Below are positions 1 to 11,352 of a stretch of 64,000 nt of DNA, piece after piece. Numbering within the stretch: position 1 is the stretch's first letter; every line of letters begins with the position of its first letter. A program made the translations under genes and the position numbers. The notes beneath the pieces were generated by a model that did not search any database, was not told the DNA's origin, and worked only from the letters and a program-made list of their open reading frames with translations. Location of the stretch: NCBI RefSeq assembly GCF_016920785.2, contig NW_024609837.1, positions 52,380,671 to 52,444,670 of the forward strand. The letters run 5' to 3'. The stretch comes from Ixodes scapularis. Lineage: Eukaryota; Arthropoda; Arachnida; Ixodida; Ixodidae.

Positions 1-272
1 TAGGCATACAGAACCCTTCGCGAGTCTTGTTTCTTCAGTTCTGCGCAATTTGTGGGGCGCAACTTTGAGTCAAAGAGGATTAACAGCAAGGCTTCGAAAT
101 TAAGTGGATGGGGACCAAATATAAAGGAGTAACTTTTAGTACAGTGGGCCTAAATGCAAGGGTGAATGGTAAGTCCTCGGCAGACATGTACACTTTACAA
201 AAAAGGCAACTAAACAAGTAACCAAATACGTCACCCGTTACCTACTCTCAAAATGCGCCCGTCATTATACTA

Positions 273-477
273 CAAAAGTAACTACCTTAAAATACCGGGC
301 AAGCGCCCACTCAAAATTTAGAGATAATGCGAAAAAATAGGGGATGGGCGCTTGTCCAGTCATCAATTTTACATATAAATGTACTGCGCATATTTCCTGA
401 GATCTCACAAATTCGGGTGTGGGCGCTTAATGTAGAATGAGCGGATGCGCGGTATTCACCGGTAGTTACTTTTTTTT
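273..477. repeat. foldback (MITE-like) repeat
   Basis: The left arm, beginning AAAAGTAACTACC and running through ATACCGGGCAAGCGCCC, is matched in inverted orientation by the right arm, whose reverse complement reads AAAAGTAACTACCGG...ATACCGCGC and later AAGCGCCC. No coding potential is seen. The superfamily is unassigned because I could not fix a target duplication. The first 270 bases hold nothing else that I recognise. Confidence 0.5.
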
Positions 478-499
478 GTTACTTTGACGACCAAATACA

Positions 500-1200
500 C
501 AGCTGCTTTTGTTTCATGGTTTATTGTTTTCTTTTCAGTACTCGTTGCACTTAAAGGGATACTGGACCGGAGTTTCGAGCTCACAAATCAAGGTTGGACG
601 GATAGATGGGTTACTGCAGAACGCCAAAACATCGCTCATACAGCGATATCTCTAACGGATTGCTGTATTTTTGGAAAAGAAGTGCGTGAATGAACATGGC
701 CGACGAGGCCGACCGGACAATCATGATGTCACGATTCTCATTCCCTCTTCCTCGCTTTGTTCCGTCGAGCTGGTGAACCGAAGCGAGGAGAGAAGCGAGA
801 CCTCTTCCCCTCCTTCTCAACTGTTCCAGGAGGACAACAAATCCTTTCTAGGGGGAATACAGGACACTCCGCTCATTTGCATTAGACGGAGCGATGGCCA
901 CGCCAATTCCTCCCCTGGTGGCGCGCGCGCGGATGATTTGGGTGTTTCCTTCTCCCTATTTTCCCTCCCCTCCTATCCCATTTTCTCCTCCCGCCAGAAC
1001 ACGTGACCAATATGCGTCACCAACGATACCAAACGCGGGCGGAAACGCGGAAGGTAGCTCCAATTGCAACTTTACATGCGCAACGAAGACAAGGAAAGAA
1101 CGAAAGCACCGACGCTACGTCGTCGCCTAGTGTTGCTTAACTAACAGCTACCCCGTTGGCCGCCCGCTGAAGAGCAGCTGCTGGCAATTTTAACTTCAAA
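500..1200. other. intergenic, no supported gene
   Basis: This stretch is moderately GC-rich. Short open frames at 671-1130 exist on both strands, but they are low-complexity (Ser/Pro/Arg-rich) and have no recognisable domain or splice pattern. It is probably old repeat sequence. Confidence 0.5.
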
Positions 1201-1201
1201 C

Positions 1202-1361
1202 CGAAATAAATTACTAGCATTGCTTTAGAAGCACCAAATATGATCACAGCCGAAATGTTATGTCACAAAGAGGCGCAGATAAACAGGCGGTTTCTCTGTG
1301 ACGTAATATTTGGCTATAATCTCATTTGATGCTTCTAAAGGGATATCAGTCATTTATTTCG
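1202..1361. repeat. foldback (MITE-like) repeat
   Basis: Two arms of about 70 bp form an inverted repeat. The left begins CGAAATAAATTACTAGCAT and contains CTTTAGAAGCA and CACAGCC; the reverse complement of the right reads CGAAATAAATGACTGATAT and contains CTTTAGAAGCA. The loop is short, near GGCGCAGATAAACAGGC. A non-autonomous DNA transposon is the simplest reading. Confidence 0.6.
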
Positions 1362-1533
1362 TTTCGATTTTGGACTCAAAGGGACCTTTAAGAACCCAGA
1401 AAACGCTCTTTCTATCGAGCACGAGCTTTCTTTCTTTGATAGCACTTTGTCGCACGGGCAGCCAAAGACCTGCGGAGTGCAACGAGCGCGTACTTGAGGC
1501 GGACCATCACTGGCATAGCCTCCTCTTAGACAA

Positions 1534-1655
1534 GTACGTAACGCGTTACAAGTAACGAGTTACTTTACCTAGTTACTATTTTCGGTAACAATTAACGTAT
1601 TTAGTAATTTTTCTAGAAAAGGAACGCTTAACGTATTTAGTTACTTTTGAGCAGT
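1534..1655. repeat. TAACG/AGTTACT-rich repeat
   Basis: The stretch is a run of GTAACG, CGTTAC and AGTTACT words in alternating orientation, such as GTAACGCGTTACAAGTAACG. Similar words recur at 440-480 and 4525-4560, so this is probably a terminal part of an interspersed repeat family. There is no coding potential. Confidence 0.45.
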
Positions 1656-1685
1656 AACCTGTAGAACACCGCTTAAACGGCCTTG

Positions 1686-1965
1686 TTTTAGAGCGCAGCT
1701 CTTAGGCGCCCGTTTCCGGCTTGAGCGGCGTCGGCGTCGCCGTAGGCATGGTGCATTATGGGAAACGTTCCATAATGCGCTGCGGTGACGCGCGCATTGC
1801 ATTATGGGACGTTTCCCATCATGCACCGTGCGGGAGGGAGGAGGAGGGGGAGGGGGAATAGGAGGAAGGGGGAGGAGGGAGGAGGAGGATGGGGACGAGG
1901 GCTGAGGTGGAGGGGAGGAGGAGGGACGAGGAGGAAGAGGGGAGGAGGCGAAGAGCACGAGAGGA
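1686..1965 (+). repeat. GCGCAGCTC modular repeat, copy 1 (5' part with polypurine core)
   Basis: It starts with TTTTAGAGCGCAGCTCTTAG and the conserved GGCGCCCGTTTCCGGCTTGA block, then a GGCGTC/GCCGTC stretch, a GTGCATTATGGGA box present twice in inverted orientation, and a long GGA/GAGG polypurine tract to about 1960. The 3' terminal block seen in the other copies is not obvious here, so this copy may be truncated. Confidence 0.6.
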
Positions 1966-3483
1966 GTAGATTTCGGTTTCGATCGACACCTCGACAAGAA
2001 ATTATACACAGAGCGTGGACTATTAACGTCCGTTATCTCATGTGTTTCTGGTCCCGAGAGCGTCATTTGTGGTGTCTAGAATAACCCAAATGGCCAGACT
2101 TCGAAGCTTTAGCACGAGCCCGAGACGTATAGCTTGTATTAACACATGCTTGTTGTATTTTTGTACTTGAGCCTTTCTGTTAGCGTTTCGACGTATGTGG
2201 ACGAGCCAGTGCTGGGAATCTCGACGCTGCGAAGCTCGGGGATCTTGCTTGTGTACGAATCAACAATCTATCAGAACCAATATGTATGCATACATCAAGC
2301 TCGCGCCATTACGTTAGTGTTGTTGATCAGGAAGTTTGTTTGTTTCGTGCGTTCATAGACGAAATATAACGTTTTGCAATTACTGTTTTTCTTAATACGC
2401 CTAAGTACGCGAGGTAAAACTCAGAGGTGCCATTGAAAGCTTCATTTGAACACACTTCTGTTCTCTTATATGTACTGACCCGCAGCACTGCACGAAGCGA
2501 AGCACCCATCCGCTAGCATTATACTAATATTCAACATCGCGTATGCGCATAAAGTTATCCTGCAATCATATAGACACATTCGCACCTACAAACCGTTTTA
2601 AGAAAGCCAAAGTCGAGCACTTCTGAGAAGAATGTCGCACCGTTCGCCGGAAGTTCGCCGGACGGGCGTGAACCCCTATGCGGTGCGCCAAAGGTACGAA
2701 ATTATTCAAAGCGCATTTGACGGTTGCTAATTACCATAATATTTGTTATGTGTTTGTCTTCTTCCTGACTGAGTATGCCGAGATAATTTCAGACACACCG
2801 TTCAGACACAAATTTTGGGCTTAGCGAGGAGTAGGGGACGCTTGTTAGGGCCTCCGTCGTAGCTAGCCGATCCCAGCGTTTGCGAAAACTTAATCTCCTA
2901 TCAGCATAAAATTTGAGTGGGAGATATATGATGACACGAGGAAGACATCATAGTAACTTTTGTGCAGTAGTGAGGTCGAATTTATTACGTTTCCTTAAAC
3001 GTTCATGCGTAAACGCTGGGCTCAACTTTGATACTCCTGTGAGGATGCGGCTTGCTTTTGGCCCAATGAAGTAACAAGAAGCAGATGTTCGGCAAACAAA
3101 ATACGTGTAAGGCTCAAGGTGACCAAATTTCAGTTGTAGTTCACTGTTACTAGACGGGATTATTGAAATTGAGCTCAAGGATGCACTTGTGGGTTGAAGT
3201 GTCTAAGCCACGTCCTACTACGTTTGCATACGCACGCACAATATCCGGTGTTTCGGGAACCAAGGAAAGTGCCCCGGTCTTAGTTTTGTATCGCTCCAGA
3301 ATGAGTGTATTGTACTTTTGTAATAAGTCAGATAATCGAAAACGCAAGCAGCGCGTTCGGGCGCGGCGTGATAGCATGAGATGAAGCAGCTCAGTCGAAA
3401 CCGAAACTGAGTGGCCAACTAGTTCCCAGAGTGCACTGCGTGCTATTTCGCCGCGATGGGGCGCGTCGGTTTTGGAAGAACTC
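1966..3483. other. intergenic, no supported gene
   Basis: I see no domain, splice-bounded exon or structured repeat in this stretch. Short open frames on both strands have composition typical of random AT-rich sequence. Confidence 0.5.
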
Positions 3484-4014
3484 CATTCGGTGTTACAGAG
3501 AGTTGAAAACGTCTTTAATTTTTAGAGCGCAGCTCTTAGGCGCCCGTTTCCTGCTTGAGCGGCGTAGCGTCGCCGTCGCCGTCGGCGTCGGCGTAACCGC
3601 GCGGTGCATTATGGGACATTTGCCATGACGCAACGCGCGGGGAGGAGGAGGAGTGGGAGGGGAGGAGGAGGGTGAAGGGCAGGAAGGAGGGGAAGAATAA
3701 AGACGAGGGGAGGGGGAGGAGGATGAGAAAGAGGAGGACGGAAGAGGGGAGGAGGAGGAATGAGAAGGAGGAGGGAGGAAGAAGAGAGGAGGGGAGAAGC
3801 TTGAACGATGAGGGGAGAAGGTGAAGGAGGCGGGGGAGGAGGAGGACGAGGAGGAGGAAGAGGAGGGAGGAGGTGAGGAGGAGTAGCAGGGAGGATGAGG
3901 AGGTGACGAGGAGGGAGGAGGGCTATACCCTCCCTTCAATACCCTGCCCTCCTCCTCCTGAAGAGGTGCGCCCTAATTCGGCGTTACGGGGGGTTGTAAA
4001 CGTCTTTAATTTTT
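3484..4014 (+). repeat. GCGCAGCTC modular repeat, copy 2, with upstream 3'-end remnant
   Basis: Bases 3484-3520 match the family's 3' terminal block (ATTCGGTGTTACAGAGAGTT then GTCTTTAATT) and lead straight into a new 5' end, TTTAGAGCGCAGCTCTTAGG. The core is a GGA/GGAGGA polypurine tract at about 3638-3920, ending with CCTCCTCCTCCTGAAGAG and a second 3' block at 3976-4014. The arrangement is therefore head to tail, as at 52.4-55.1 kb. Open frames on the antisense of the purine tract are Ser/Pro homopolymer artefacts. Confidence 0.7.
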
Positions 4015-4085
4015 TATTCAGCCTCAGTATGCGTCTATTGCGAGAACGGTAGGTGGGCAACCCAAAGAACAACCAAACACAATGA

Positions 4086-4164
4086 CAGTACAGCAACGTA
4101 TATCGCTGAACACGTCAGTCGAACAGTTCGACTGACGTGTCCAGCCATAAACGGTGCTGTACTG
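4086..4164. repeat. near-perfect 79-bp palindrome
   Basis: The central part, ACACGTCAGTCGAAC and GTTCGACTGACGTGT, is a perfect inverted repeat of 15 bp. It extends outward with a few mismatches to CAGTACAGC and GCTGTACTG. A foldback element or hairpin-forming insertion is likely. Confidence 0.75.
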
Positions 4165-4275
4165 AACTCTACAGCTGGGAATGCCCTTCGCCCAGGTTTG
4201 CTGGTTGAACCTTCTAGAACCGGGAGCGGACCGAATGTAAACCCGGAGGTTGCGAACACGGGAAGGCACAGAACC

Positions 4276-4560
4276 CATTACCCGCTGTCCTCAATAAAGG
4301 CGCAGTTCCCGAAGATTTATCAGCTCTTCCTGAAGCACTACTCTGCCGTTCCTTTGAGGGAGTTGGTAGAACGACTTTTCAGCGTCGACGGAGATGTATT
4401 TTCAAGAAAGCGGGGAAACATAACTGATGAAAACTTCGAAAGGCAGCTACTACTTCAGTGCAAGGACTACCAAAAATATAACAATAAAGCATTAAACAAA
4501 AGCAGTTGTGTATTTGGTCTCCAAAGTAACGTGAAAAGTAACTCGCTACTTCTGGTATAG
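4276..4560 (+). pseudogene. hAT transposase C-terminal (dimerisation) fragment
   Basis: The reading frame through 4276-4500 carries FPKIYQLFLKHYSAVP, then VERLFSVDGDVFSRKRGNI and ITDENFERQLLLQ. This matches the hAT family C-terminal dimerisation region (P..sa..ERlFS.agdv.s.kR..l......l). No zinc-finger or RNase-H-like catalytic part is visible upstream, so only the tail of the transposase remains. The frame runs on past 4500 into AGTAACTCG-type repeat sequence and stops at 4560. An alternative is a domesticated hAT-derived exon, but no splice context supports that. Confidence 0.72.
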
Positions 4561-6228
4561 CGCGTACATGTCTGCCTGCTCTATACTCACAAAACCTGGC
4601 AGTTCGACGACGGAGCCTAAGAGTGCCCGGTCGCAGACTTAGAGCGCGAGGATCTGGTAGCACAGAGCATCAAAGAGCCATTTCTCGGGGAACCTGGACG
4701 TCAGCACACAGCTTCTGCAGCGGCGAGGAACTGAAACACACTTGTTCGCTCGGGAGAGATGTGTTTCGGCGTCTCGCCGCAGCGGGGCGCCAGTCATGTG
4801 ACTCTCCTCTTATCTGCTGTCTGCCGCTCCACCTTTTTCATTTCGGTGGCTGCTTCTCGTGGAGATCTGCCAGGCTTAGTCAGTATATAGGAGGCTATGC
4901 TTCTGGCTTAACCTCTCACGGACTATATACTCGTGGATAACTTTTACGTGGATATGTAGTCAAAGGTGTGGGAGCGCATGCTCGGGCGGCGATGAAATCT
5001 GCGCATGTGCACTTTTTCTTTCGGAAATTCCAGAGAAAGTTTTCCAGGAGTATAGAATATATTTTCCTTTTTGACGACGGACTGTTGAATCTAATTATGT
5101 AGAATTTTAAACAGACATGGGATTGTAACGAGACTTACCTTTAGATGCAATTATAAAATAAAGTGTACTCTTTCAGACCAAAAATTGACGCAAAAAAAAA
5201 TAAAGATACGTGCAGGTAGAGCCACTACATTTACTCAAGACTGAAGAGTCGTTTAGTTTTGTCTTTTACGCCGTGTTTGATCGGACACGCTTTCATAGTA
5301 AGCCATGACTGGCTCTCCTAAAATTGGTATATTTCGGCGCGTCGTTTATCTCCCTTGTTTTATTGTAAAACAGTTGCGTCCCCACGTTTCTAACGTCGTT
5401 GATTAGAAAGTTAAACGAGTTGCGCTGTCGAAAGGGGAAGAAATGTGCCAGAAGGTTAGAACAAAAATATAAGACAAAGAGTGTTTTACTGAACCATATA
5501 AGGATCATAGTAACTTCAACATAGGACATACCTAAATAAAATAAAATAATTTCGTTATATTCGGATGAAATGTGTTCATTCTATGTTGCATAAAATATTT
5601 TTTAAGGTCAAACGCCTGTAAAATGTAGTTACATATAAGAGTTGACTCGTCACCCATTTTGTAATAAAAAAACGGTTAACTTACGTGGAGGGTGTGGTTC
5701 ACCTGGAGATATGGGTATTGACCCGTCTTCGCGTCCATGCTTGCACGTTCTAGATTCAAGTGCATAAAATATTGATTTATTTAATATAACTCAATTTGTG
5801 TTGAGTGTATTGACAAAAGGTCAGACTTACAGGTAATAAACAATATTGACTGTTCTGTCCGGTTTTGTTTTTTTCTTTCCGGATAATAACTAATATTCGT
5901 GAATTTTTTAACCGATCATAGTTACACGGACATGCACCACAGTTGAAAATGCATAATATTTATGCTGCGCCATTAAAGCGGTATTCACATGAATTAGAAT
6001 ATCCAGGGATTTTTCCCCAGCGTGGGCATCACCCAAGAAAAACATAAGGCATTTGCGATATGGCGCTGCGCCATCAGCTCTGCGCCGGAAGTTTGAAAAG
6101 AGGGATCTCCTGCGATAGAACTAATCTCGATAGGTCGGCAAATGAGTTTGTTAAAAATGATATTCCATTGTTAAACGGTTTGTTGCCAGGTGAAGTGTAA
6201 ATTCCACTAAACTCTGTCGGCGGTGGTG
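4561..6228. other. intergenic, no supported gene
   Basis: This stretch is GC-moderate to about 5000 and then AT-rich. No domain, exon or tandem repeat is recognised. Confidence 0.5.
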
Positions 6229-6673
6229 CTAAGAGTAGAAACCGTTAAATCGGACTGATGTTGGTGACATTCTTCCCCGCGGCACCTCGTCGGTGTGAAC
6301 AATAAAGTCGAGGAAGGTAATGGACTCGCTGTCAAAGTCAGGCCCGTCCCTTCGCAGATTTTTCCATGTATGATTTTCCGCGCTACTTAAAATTGTATTT
6401 TCCGTGGTCCGGCTTTGTTCTTTTAGATTGCTTGCGTGGAGACGTCCGACCAGTCCGATGTCCGCTCGTGAATTGATTAATTCAGTAATGCGCACGATGG
6501 TAGTCCCGCGCGTCGAACTTTTCTGCTACCCAATGGTCTGCCGCCACAGCTTTCAAAAGTAGCTGGATAACATTGTTATATATCATATCCGTAAACCTGT
6601 TCAATCCTAGAGCAGTAAACATTGCATTGTAGTTGCTATTTCGGAAGACGTTTACCGGATTTTTCGGCAACAT
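6229..6673 (-). pseudogene. unidentified coding fragment in two frames
   Basis: On the minus strand an open frame starts at 6673 (MLPKNPVNVFRNSNYNAMF...) and stops at 6482. Another frame continues directly from 6495 to 6229 (ITELINSRADIGLVGRLHAS ... SITFLDFIVHTDEVPRGR). The overlap of only 14 bases and the protein-like composition of both parts suggest one ancestral frame broken by a frameshift. I do not recognise the family. Candidates are a degenerate transposon protein, an endogenous viral fragment, or a decayed host exon; nothing seen decides between them. Confidence 0.35.
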
Positions 6674-9039
6674 ATGCTCTGTTTGGTTTCAACCCAAGAC
6701 CATAAAAAATCTTTGTTTCGCTCGCCGTTTTGTGACCCTAAATAGTTTTCACATCATAGCAAATCGTGGTGTTTAGGGCAGTGCTGCAATGGAGAGTTTG
6801 AGAATGCCATATGAAACCGAAACTATTAGGAAAGGAAGTTTTGTATAGTCTAAATGGAGCAAGATAAGCCAAAAAAAAATGAGCTCGCCGTTTTGTCGAA
6901 ATGACATTTAGAACATTATGAGAATGACGAAACTCGCCCGGACAAGTGCCACTGGCGCAGACATTGATAGGCTGTGCACAGCCTCAGCATTACGGGGAAC
7001 CTAGAATTTGACACTAATCTAGTTTGTAATTAGTTGTTAATGACTGTATTAAAACAGACCCAATTTTCAGTTTCCTTGACTGACATGTTCTCACTTAGTC
7101 GTTTGATTACCCTAAGTTTCAAAGAACACCTTTTCCACATTCACCACACTCACTCAATGATGCCCCCTAATCAAGTGGCTGTGAATTTACAGTAGTTAAA
7201 GCTAGCCAATCAGCGATATGCGAAAGCCAGAAGGCAGTCGGCACCTTGCATCAAAACGTTGCATAATCATAAAATGTCGAAACTCTGGCAACAATAATTC
7301 AGTGTCTCTGACTGAAGTATTTGCTTTGATATACATTTTTAAAGTGTTCTCACACAGTTAGAGAAGTGGGCATATCGCACAAAAAAAGCAATACAAGGAC
7401 ACACAGATACCACAAAATAAAAGTAATGATATCACGTGACACTTGATTTTTAAAAGTAACAAAAATACTTTGACATTACTTTCCAATTCAAACAGGCCGT
7501 AACTCGTGCACATTTTGTTTAAAATGCCAGAACTACGCGCGTCTCAAAATGAGCCATACTGAACAGTCTCCCCGATGGCGCATTGGACAGAAGTGCTAAG
7601 TATGATGAACAGCTTCTTTAGATGTGACTCAACGGCAGTCAGCTTACCGGCTTCGCTGTTCCCTTCCTGATTTTGGAGAAGTCGTAGCCCATTTGAGTAA
7701 CCCAAGTCGGGCCATGATATCTCATCCTCATAGGAAATCGTCATGATAAACGTTTTTGTTTAGACTCGGGCGCAATCTTGTTCTTTTTTTCCAAGAGCAC
7801 TAGTCGAAGCGTTTTCATGCATTCCACTCGAAACGTAATGTTTCAAAACGCCAGAAAAGCTCAATGTTTCGCGTGTTGCCACACAAATGCGATCGCCTTT
7901 AAAAAAGGACATGCCCAGTTTTATTGGTGCTTTTTGGCTTAAAGCAAAAAGCAAATCCTATGCATAACTGACAAATTCATGACTATCGTAAGATTTAGCG
8001 TACATGTCATAGTATATCCATGAAAGCACAGATTGTGATTCAGTATAGGTTGAGCATGAACATGTCCCACGTAACACATACAATCATTATTTTATTCTAT
8101 TAGCCACATTGTATACAGTAAAGGACGAAAGTTGTAAAATCTGAATTTTTAAATTTAATGATAATTTACGTACCTTAAGAATTCCATCACTTTTGTATGC
8201 TTATCTGATGGAAGGTTAAACACATGCCCACCATCACCAAGGTGTATGCTGAAATATTAACATAGGATATTTTCAGATTACCCCAAGAATCATCCTAACT
8301 ACTTAAATAACTGAATAAGCAGTAAAACACGTATAGCTTATAAGTGTTTCTTTAATGATCTGAGTTTCATGCCTTGGGGCTTGGGGAAACAAAACTACAG
8401 CGTGCGTGCAGTGCGCGCGTCTTTGGCTGATGACACCGATGGCGTTATTATCAAGTTTGGTTTATTTCTGAAGAAGGCGAATCCCCACATATTGTTAAAT
8501 TTTCTTTGGGGATGGGTATAAACAGTGATATAACCCAATATTAATACTAATAAAAAAGAGGGGATGAACATGTAAATCACTATTCAACTGGTGATACCGC
8601 TTATGAGTAGGATAGCCTCGTGACAAACATTTCTCGCCTTCGGGACGATCTAGTGTAGGTTCTCTGATGCTAGCTACAGTGAGCCTAATTTTTGTCGCGG
8701 GCGTTTAAACATAATTAAAATTCGCGCACATTGAACAATTCATTATTATTCAAACCTTCTTTTTCACACCAATTTTAATGTCCAGAAGTCATTAAATTTT
8801 CTGGTTAAAGATGTGAATAATCAAATCTGTAGTGTGGGCTCAGTGGATCTATCCCAATTTAAATAAATAATGAAAATTAGCTTTGCATGCGGAAGTATTA
8901 TAATTTATTAATAAACAGGTTACATATAGATTCGGTCGTGAAGATATGGAATAAGGAATTTGTTTTAATTAGAAATTACCGATAAAAACACAGTTATCCA
9001 TTAGGCAGGAGATCGAACTATAATGGGCGCTTTATGAAG
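6674..9039. other. AT-rich intergenic DNA, no supported gene
   Basis: Two short minus-strand open frames (7544-7744 and 7760-7954) show no recognisable motif. CGCTCGCCGTTTTGT at 6720 recurs at 6884 as GCTCGCCGTTTTGT, a small direct repeat. No exon-like splice signals stood out. Confidence 0.5.
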
Positions 9040-9130
9040 TTTTTTGACCCCGGGGGTAGGTTAGGTTCACAGTTAACAATCTCACCGCCAGATCCTGATT
9101 CCGGGACCCGACGATCCGTTAGAAAACCTG

Positions 9131-10440
9131 GTGCCGACCCCCCATCTCTCTCTGGAAGTTAACGGCATCGAAGAGGAGCTTCCGGTCCTCCCAGCCGATA
9201 CAAAGGACTCTCAAGCCGCGGGGGAGATTCGACCCGCAAAAAGAAACATGTCGCTCGTCACCCCATATTTCCGAACGCAAGAGGAAGCTTCGCCTCAAAG
9301 AAGGTACGACGCGTTATTTTCGACGAAAACTGGGCAGAGCTCCAGGCATTCAAAGAAAGAAAAGAATAACATGCTCGCATAGAGCTGAACAAAAAGAAGT
9401 ACACCACTTCTGAAGAACACGGAGAAGACATCGCAATATTCTTGCAGAACAAAAACGCGTTCTACAACTACATGAACCAAATCTCCAGCGACAACACCGA
9501 GTCACAACATTTGACTTCTCGCACCTAAGCTTCGAGCCAGGGCACACAAAATCTCGCCAATTGCAATGGTATTGCGGCCTCCATTGAACAAGACAACCAA
9601 GGTGGCACGTGGAAGCAATACATCAGACGTCGCCGACGTAACCGGTTCGATAAATCCATGTCACAGACACCCACGCACACGGTCGTCCTTAAGCCCGTGT
9701 GTCGCGAAGACGTTTACAGCATTGCGAGCAAGAACATTCGCGACGCTATTACCAAGACTGGCGTAAGCAACAAGGAATGCTCAGTTCACACGAATAAACG
9801 TTCCACCACCATCGCTATTGCCACGAAGAACCGTGAGGCTATCGAAAAGCTCATGACAACAGGCAAAATCGACCGCAAAGAAAAAGTGCTTGAAATGAAG
9901 CCATACGTGCCAACCTCAAGCTCGCAAATCAAGGGAGTCATCTATCTGCGAGGACACGACAACGACGAGACTCGTGATTTGCTAACAAAATAACTCAAGT
10001 GCAAAGCCCATGAAACCCTTTTGGCCAGAATCATCGGCCAGTCAGGAAAAACGGTCTTCATTACCTTTGAGGGCCGGTCCCTACCAAACTACGTCCGGTA
10101 CGCCTGTGAGGCCTTTAGGGTCACCTCATACGGACCTAGGCCCATGGTGTGTTATAACTGTCACCTTGTCTTATAAATATCAAGCGCTGAAGCAGTTGTG
10201 GACATGAACACGACGCGTCCGAGAACTGTAAGCTGCAACCCAAATGTGCCGACCGTGGAGGGGCACACGTTGCCACGAGCAATGATTGCCCCAAACCACG
10301 ATCCCACCCAAGAAAGTGAAACGTCCACTCAAAAAATAGCAGAGCAACAGCTCCTACGCGAGTGGTCGCTCAACAAAAACCTCGTCGCAACAAACACCGT
10401 CGCAAGAGTTTCTGCGATCCTTTAAACATTTCCGACTCTG
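9131..10440 (+). pseudogene. LINE ORF1 (gag-like, zinc knuckle), broken
   Basis: The frame 9131-9382 is the N-terminal part. A second block, 9658-9993, carries IASKNIRDAITKTGV, SVHTNKRSTTIAIAT and SSQIKGVIYLRGHDNDETRD, and continues after a stop as FEGRSLPNYVRYACEAFRV. At 10136-10210 the sequence reads GPRPMVCYNCHLV and, after a frame change, GHEHDASENC, the remains of a C-x2-C-x-GH-x-C knuckle. In I-group LINEs this protein binds element RNA and accompanies it to the nucleus. Several stops and shifts show that it is dead. Confidence 0.75.
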
Positions 10441-10734
10441 CCATCAGCCATGATGCCCTCTAGCTCCATGCACAATGCGTGGAACTACCTTCTGAATCAG
10501 AGCGGAGAGCGCAACACTAGCTCGGACGCGTCTTTTCCCTTCGGATGGATCGCGGAAGTACAAGCCACCTATGGCAGAATTGGCACGCTTGAAGGAAGAG
10601 TCCGATCCCTCGAAAGCAAGGCTGACAAGCTATGCGACCTCATCTACGAACTCCTTAGTAAACAGCATGGCAAGTACCGCCTCGGCATCCAGACCCAAAC
10701 CGCCACGACAAAAAAAGAAAATAACCAAGGTATG

Positions 10735-11352
10735 GGCCCTTTAGTGGAATTTCAGGGGTCTCCAACAAAAACTTTCCAAGCTTAAGCTCACCCTCGAAAA
10801 ACTCAAAAAACAAGGCTCCCGATGTCATCCTCCTCCAGGAGGCGAACGTGAAGAGCCTCAAGAATAGAGGGTACAATGCTTTTCTCTAGCCAATAATCGA
10901 CAATAAAAAAATGGTAACTACGGACTAACAGTTACCCTCGTTCAAAAATCTCTACCGGAAACTCAGATCGACACCAAAAAATGAATGCAACGAACATCTT
11001 TAGGTGCTTGGCCCTCGGAGTCAATGTTTTTAATGACTACATTCGTCCAGGCGCCACAGAGCTAGACAACGCATGGTTACGAATACTTATAAACACCAGA
11101 CCCCCACTATACTAACAGGAGATTTCAACGCTAAGCACACAGAATGGGGCTACAACTCCAAAGACAACAGAGGCAAAGCCATTAAGCGTGAAGAAAGAGG
11201 CTAGTTCTCCGCACGAAAAATGTATCACAACGAGACTCGCACAATCCAGCAATCAAACGGACACTACGCCCGACCTCACGTGGACCTCCAGACAATTTAA
11301 AGCGAGCTGGTGTGTGCTACTAGATCCCATGGGTAGTGATCATTTACCTACC
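10735..11352 (+). pseudogene. LINE ORF2 N-terminus: APE-type endonuclease remnant
   Basis: WNFRGLQQKLSKLKLTLEK at about 10746 corresponds to the usual WNCRGL start of the domain and is preceded by an in-frame stop. After a frameshift comes PDVILLQEANVKSLKNRGY (about 10820). PTILTGDFNAKHTEWGYNSK (about 11104) is the GDFNAxH..WG motif, and LDPMGSDHLPTKIAL (11320-11360) is the terminal SDHLP motif. The order and residues fit the endonuclease that nicks target DNA. The domain is split by stops, and the CR1/L2-like LINE interrupts immediately after SDHLP. Confidence 0.8.

Noticed and set aside
1641..2066. Minus-strand Pro/Ser/Arg-rich frame
   Set aside because: It lies over the polypurine core and 5' block of modular repeat copy 1; no domain or splice signal.
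3493..3939. Minus-strand Ser/Pro homopolymer frame
   Set aside because: It is the complement of the GGA polypurine tract of a modular repeat, not a protein.
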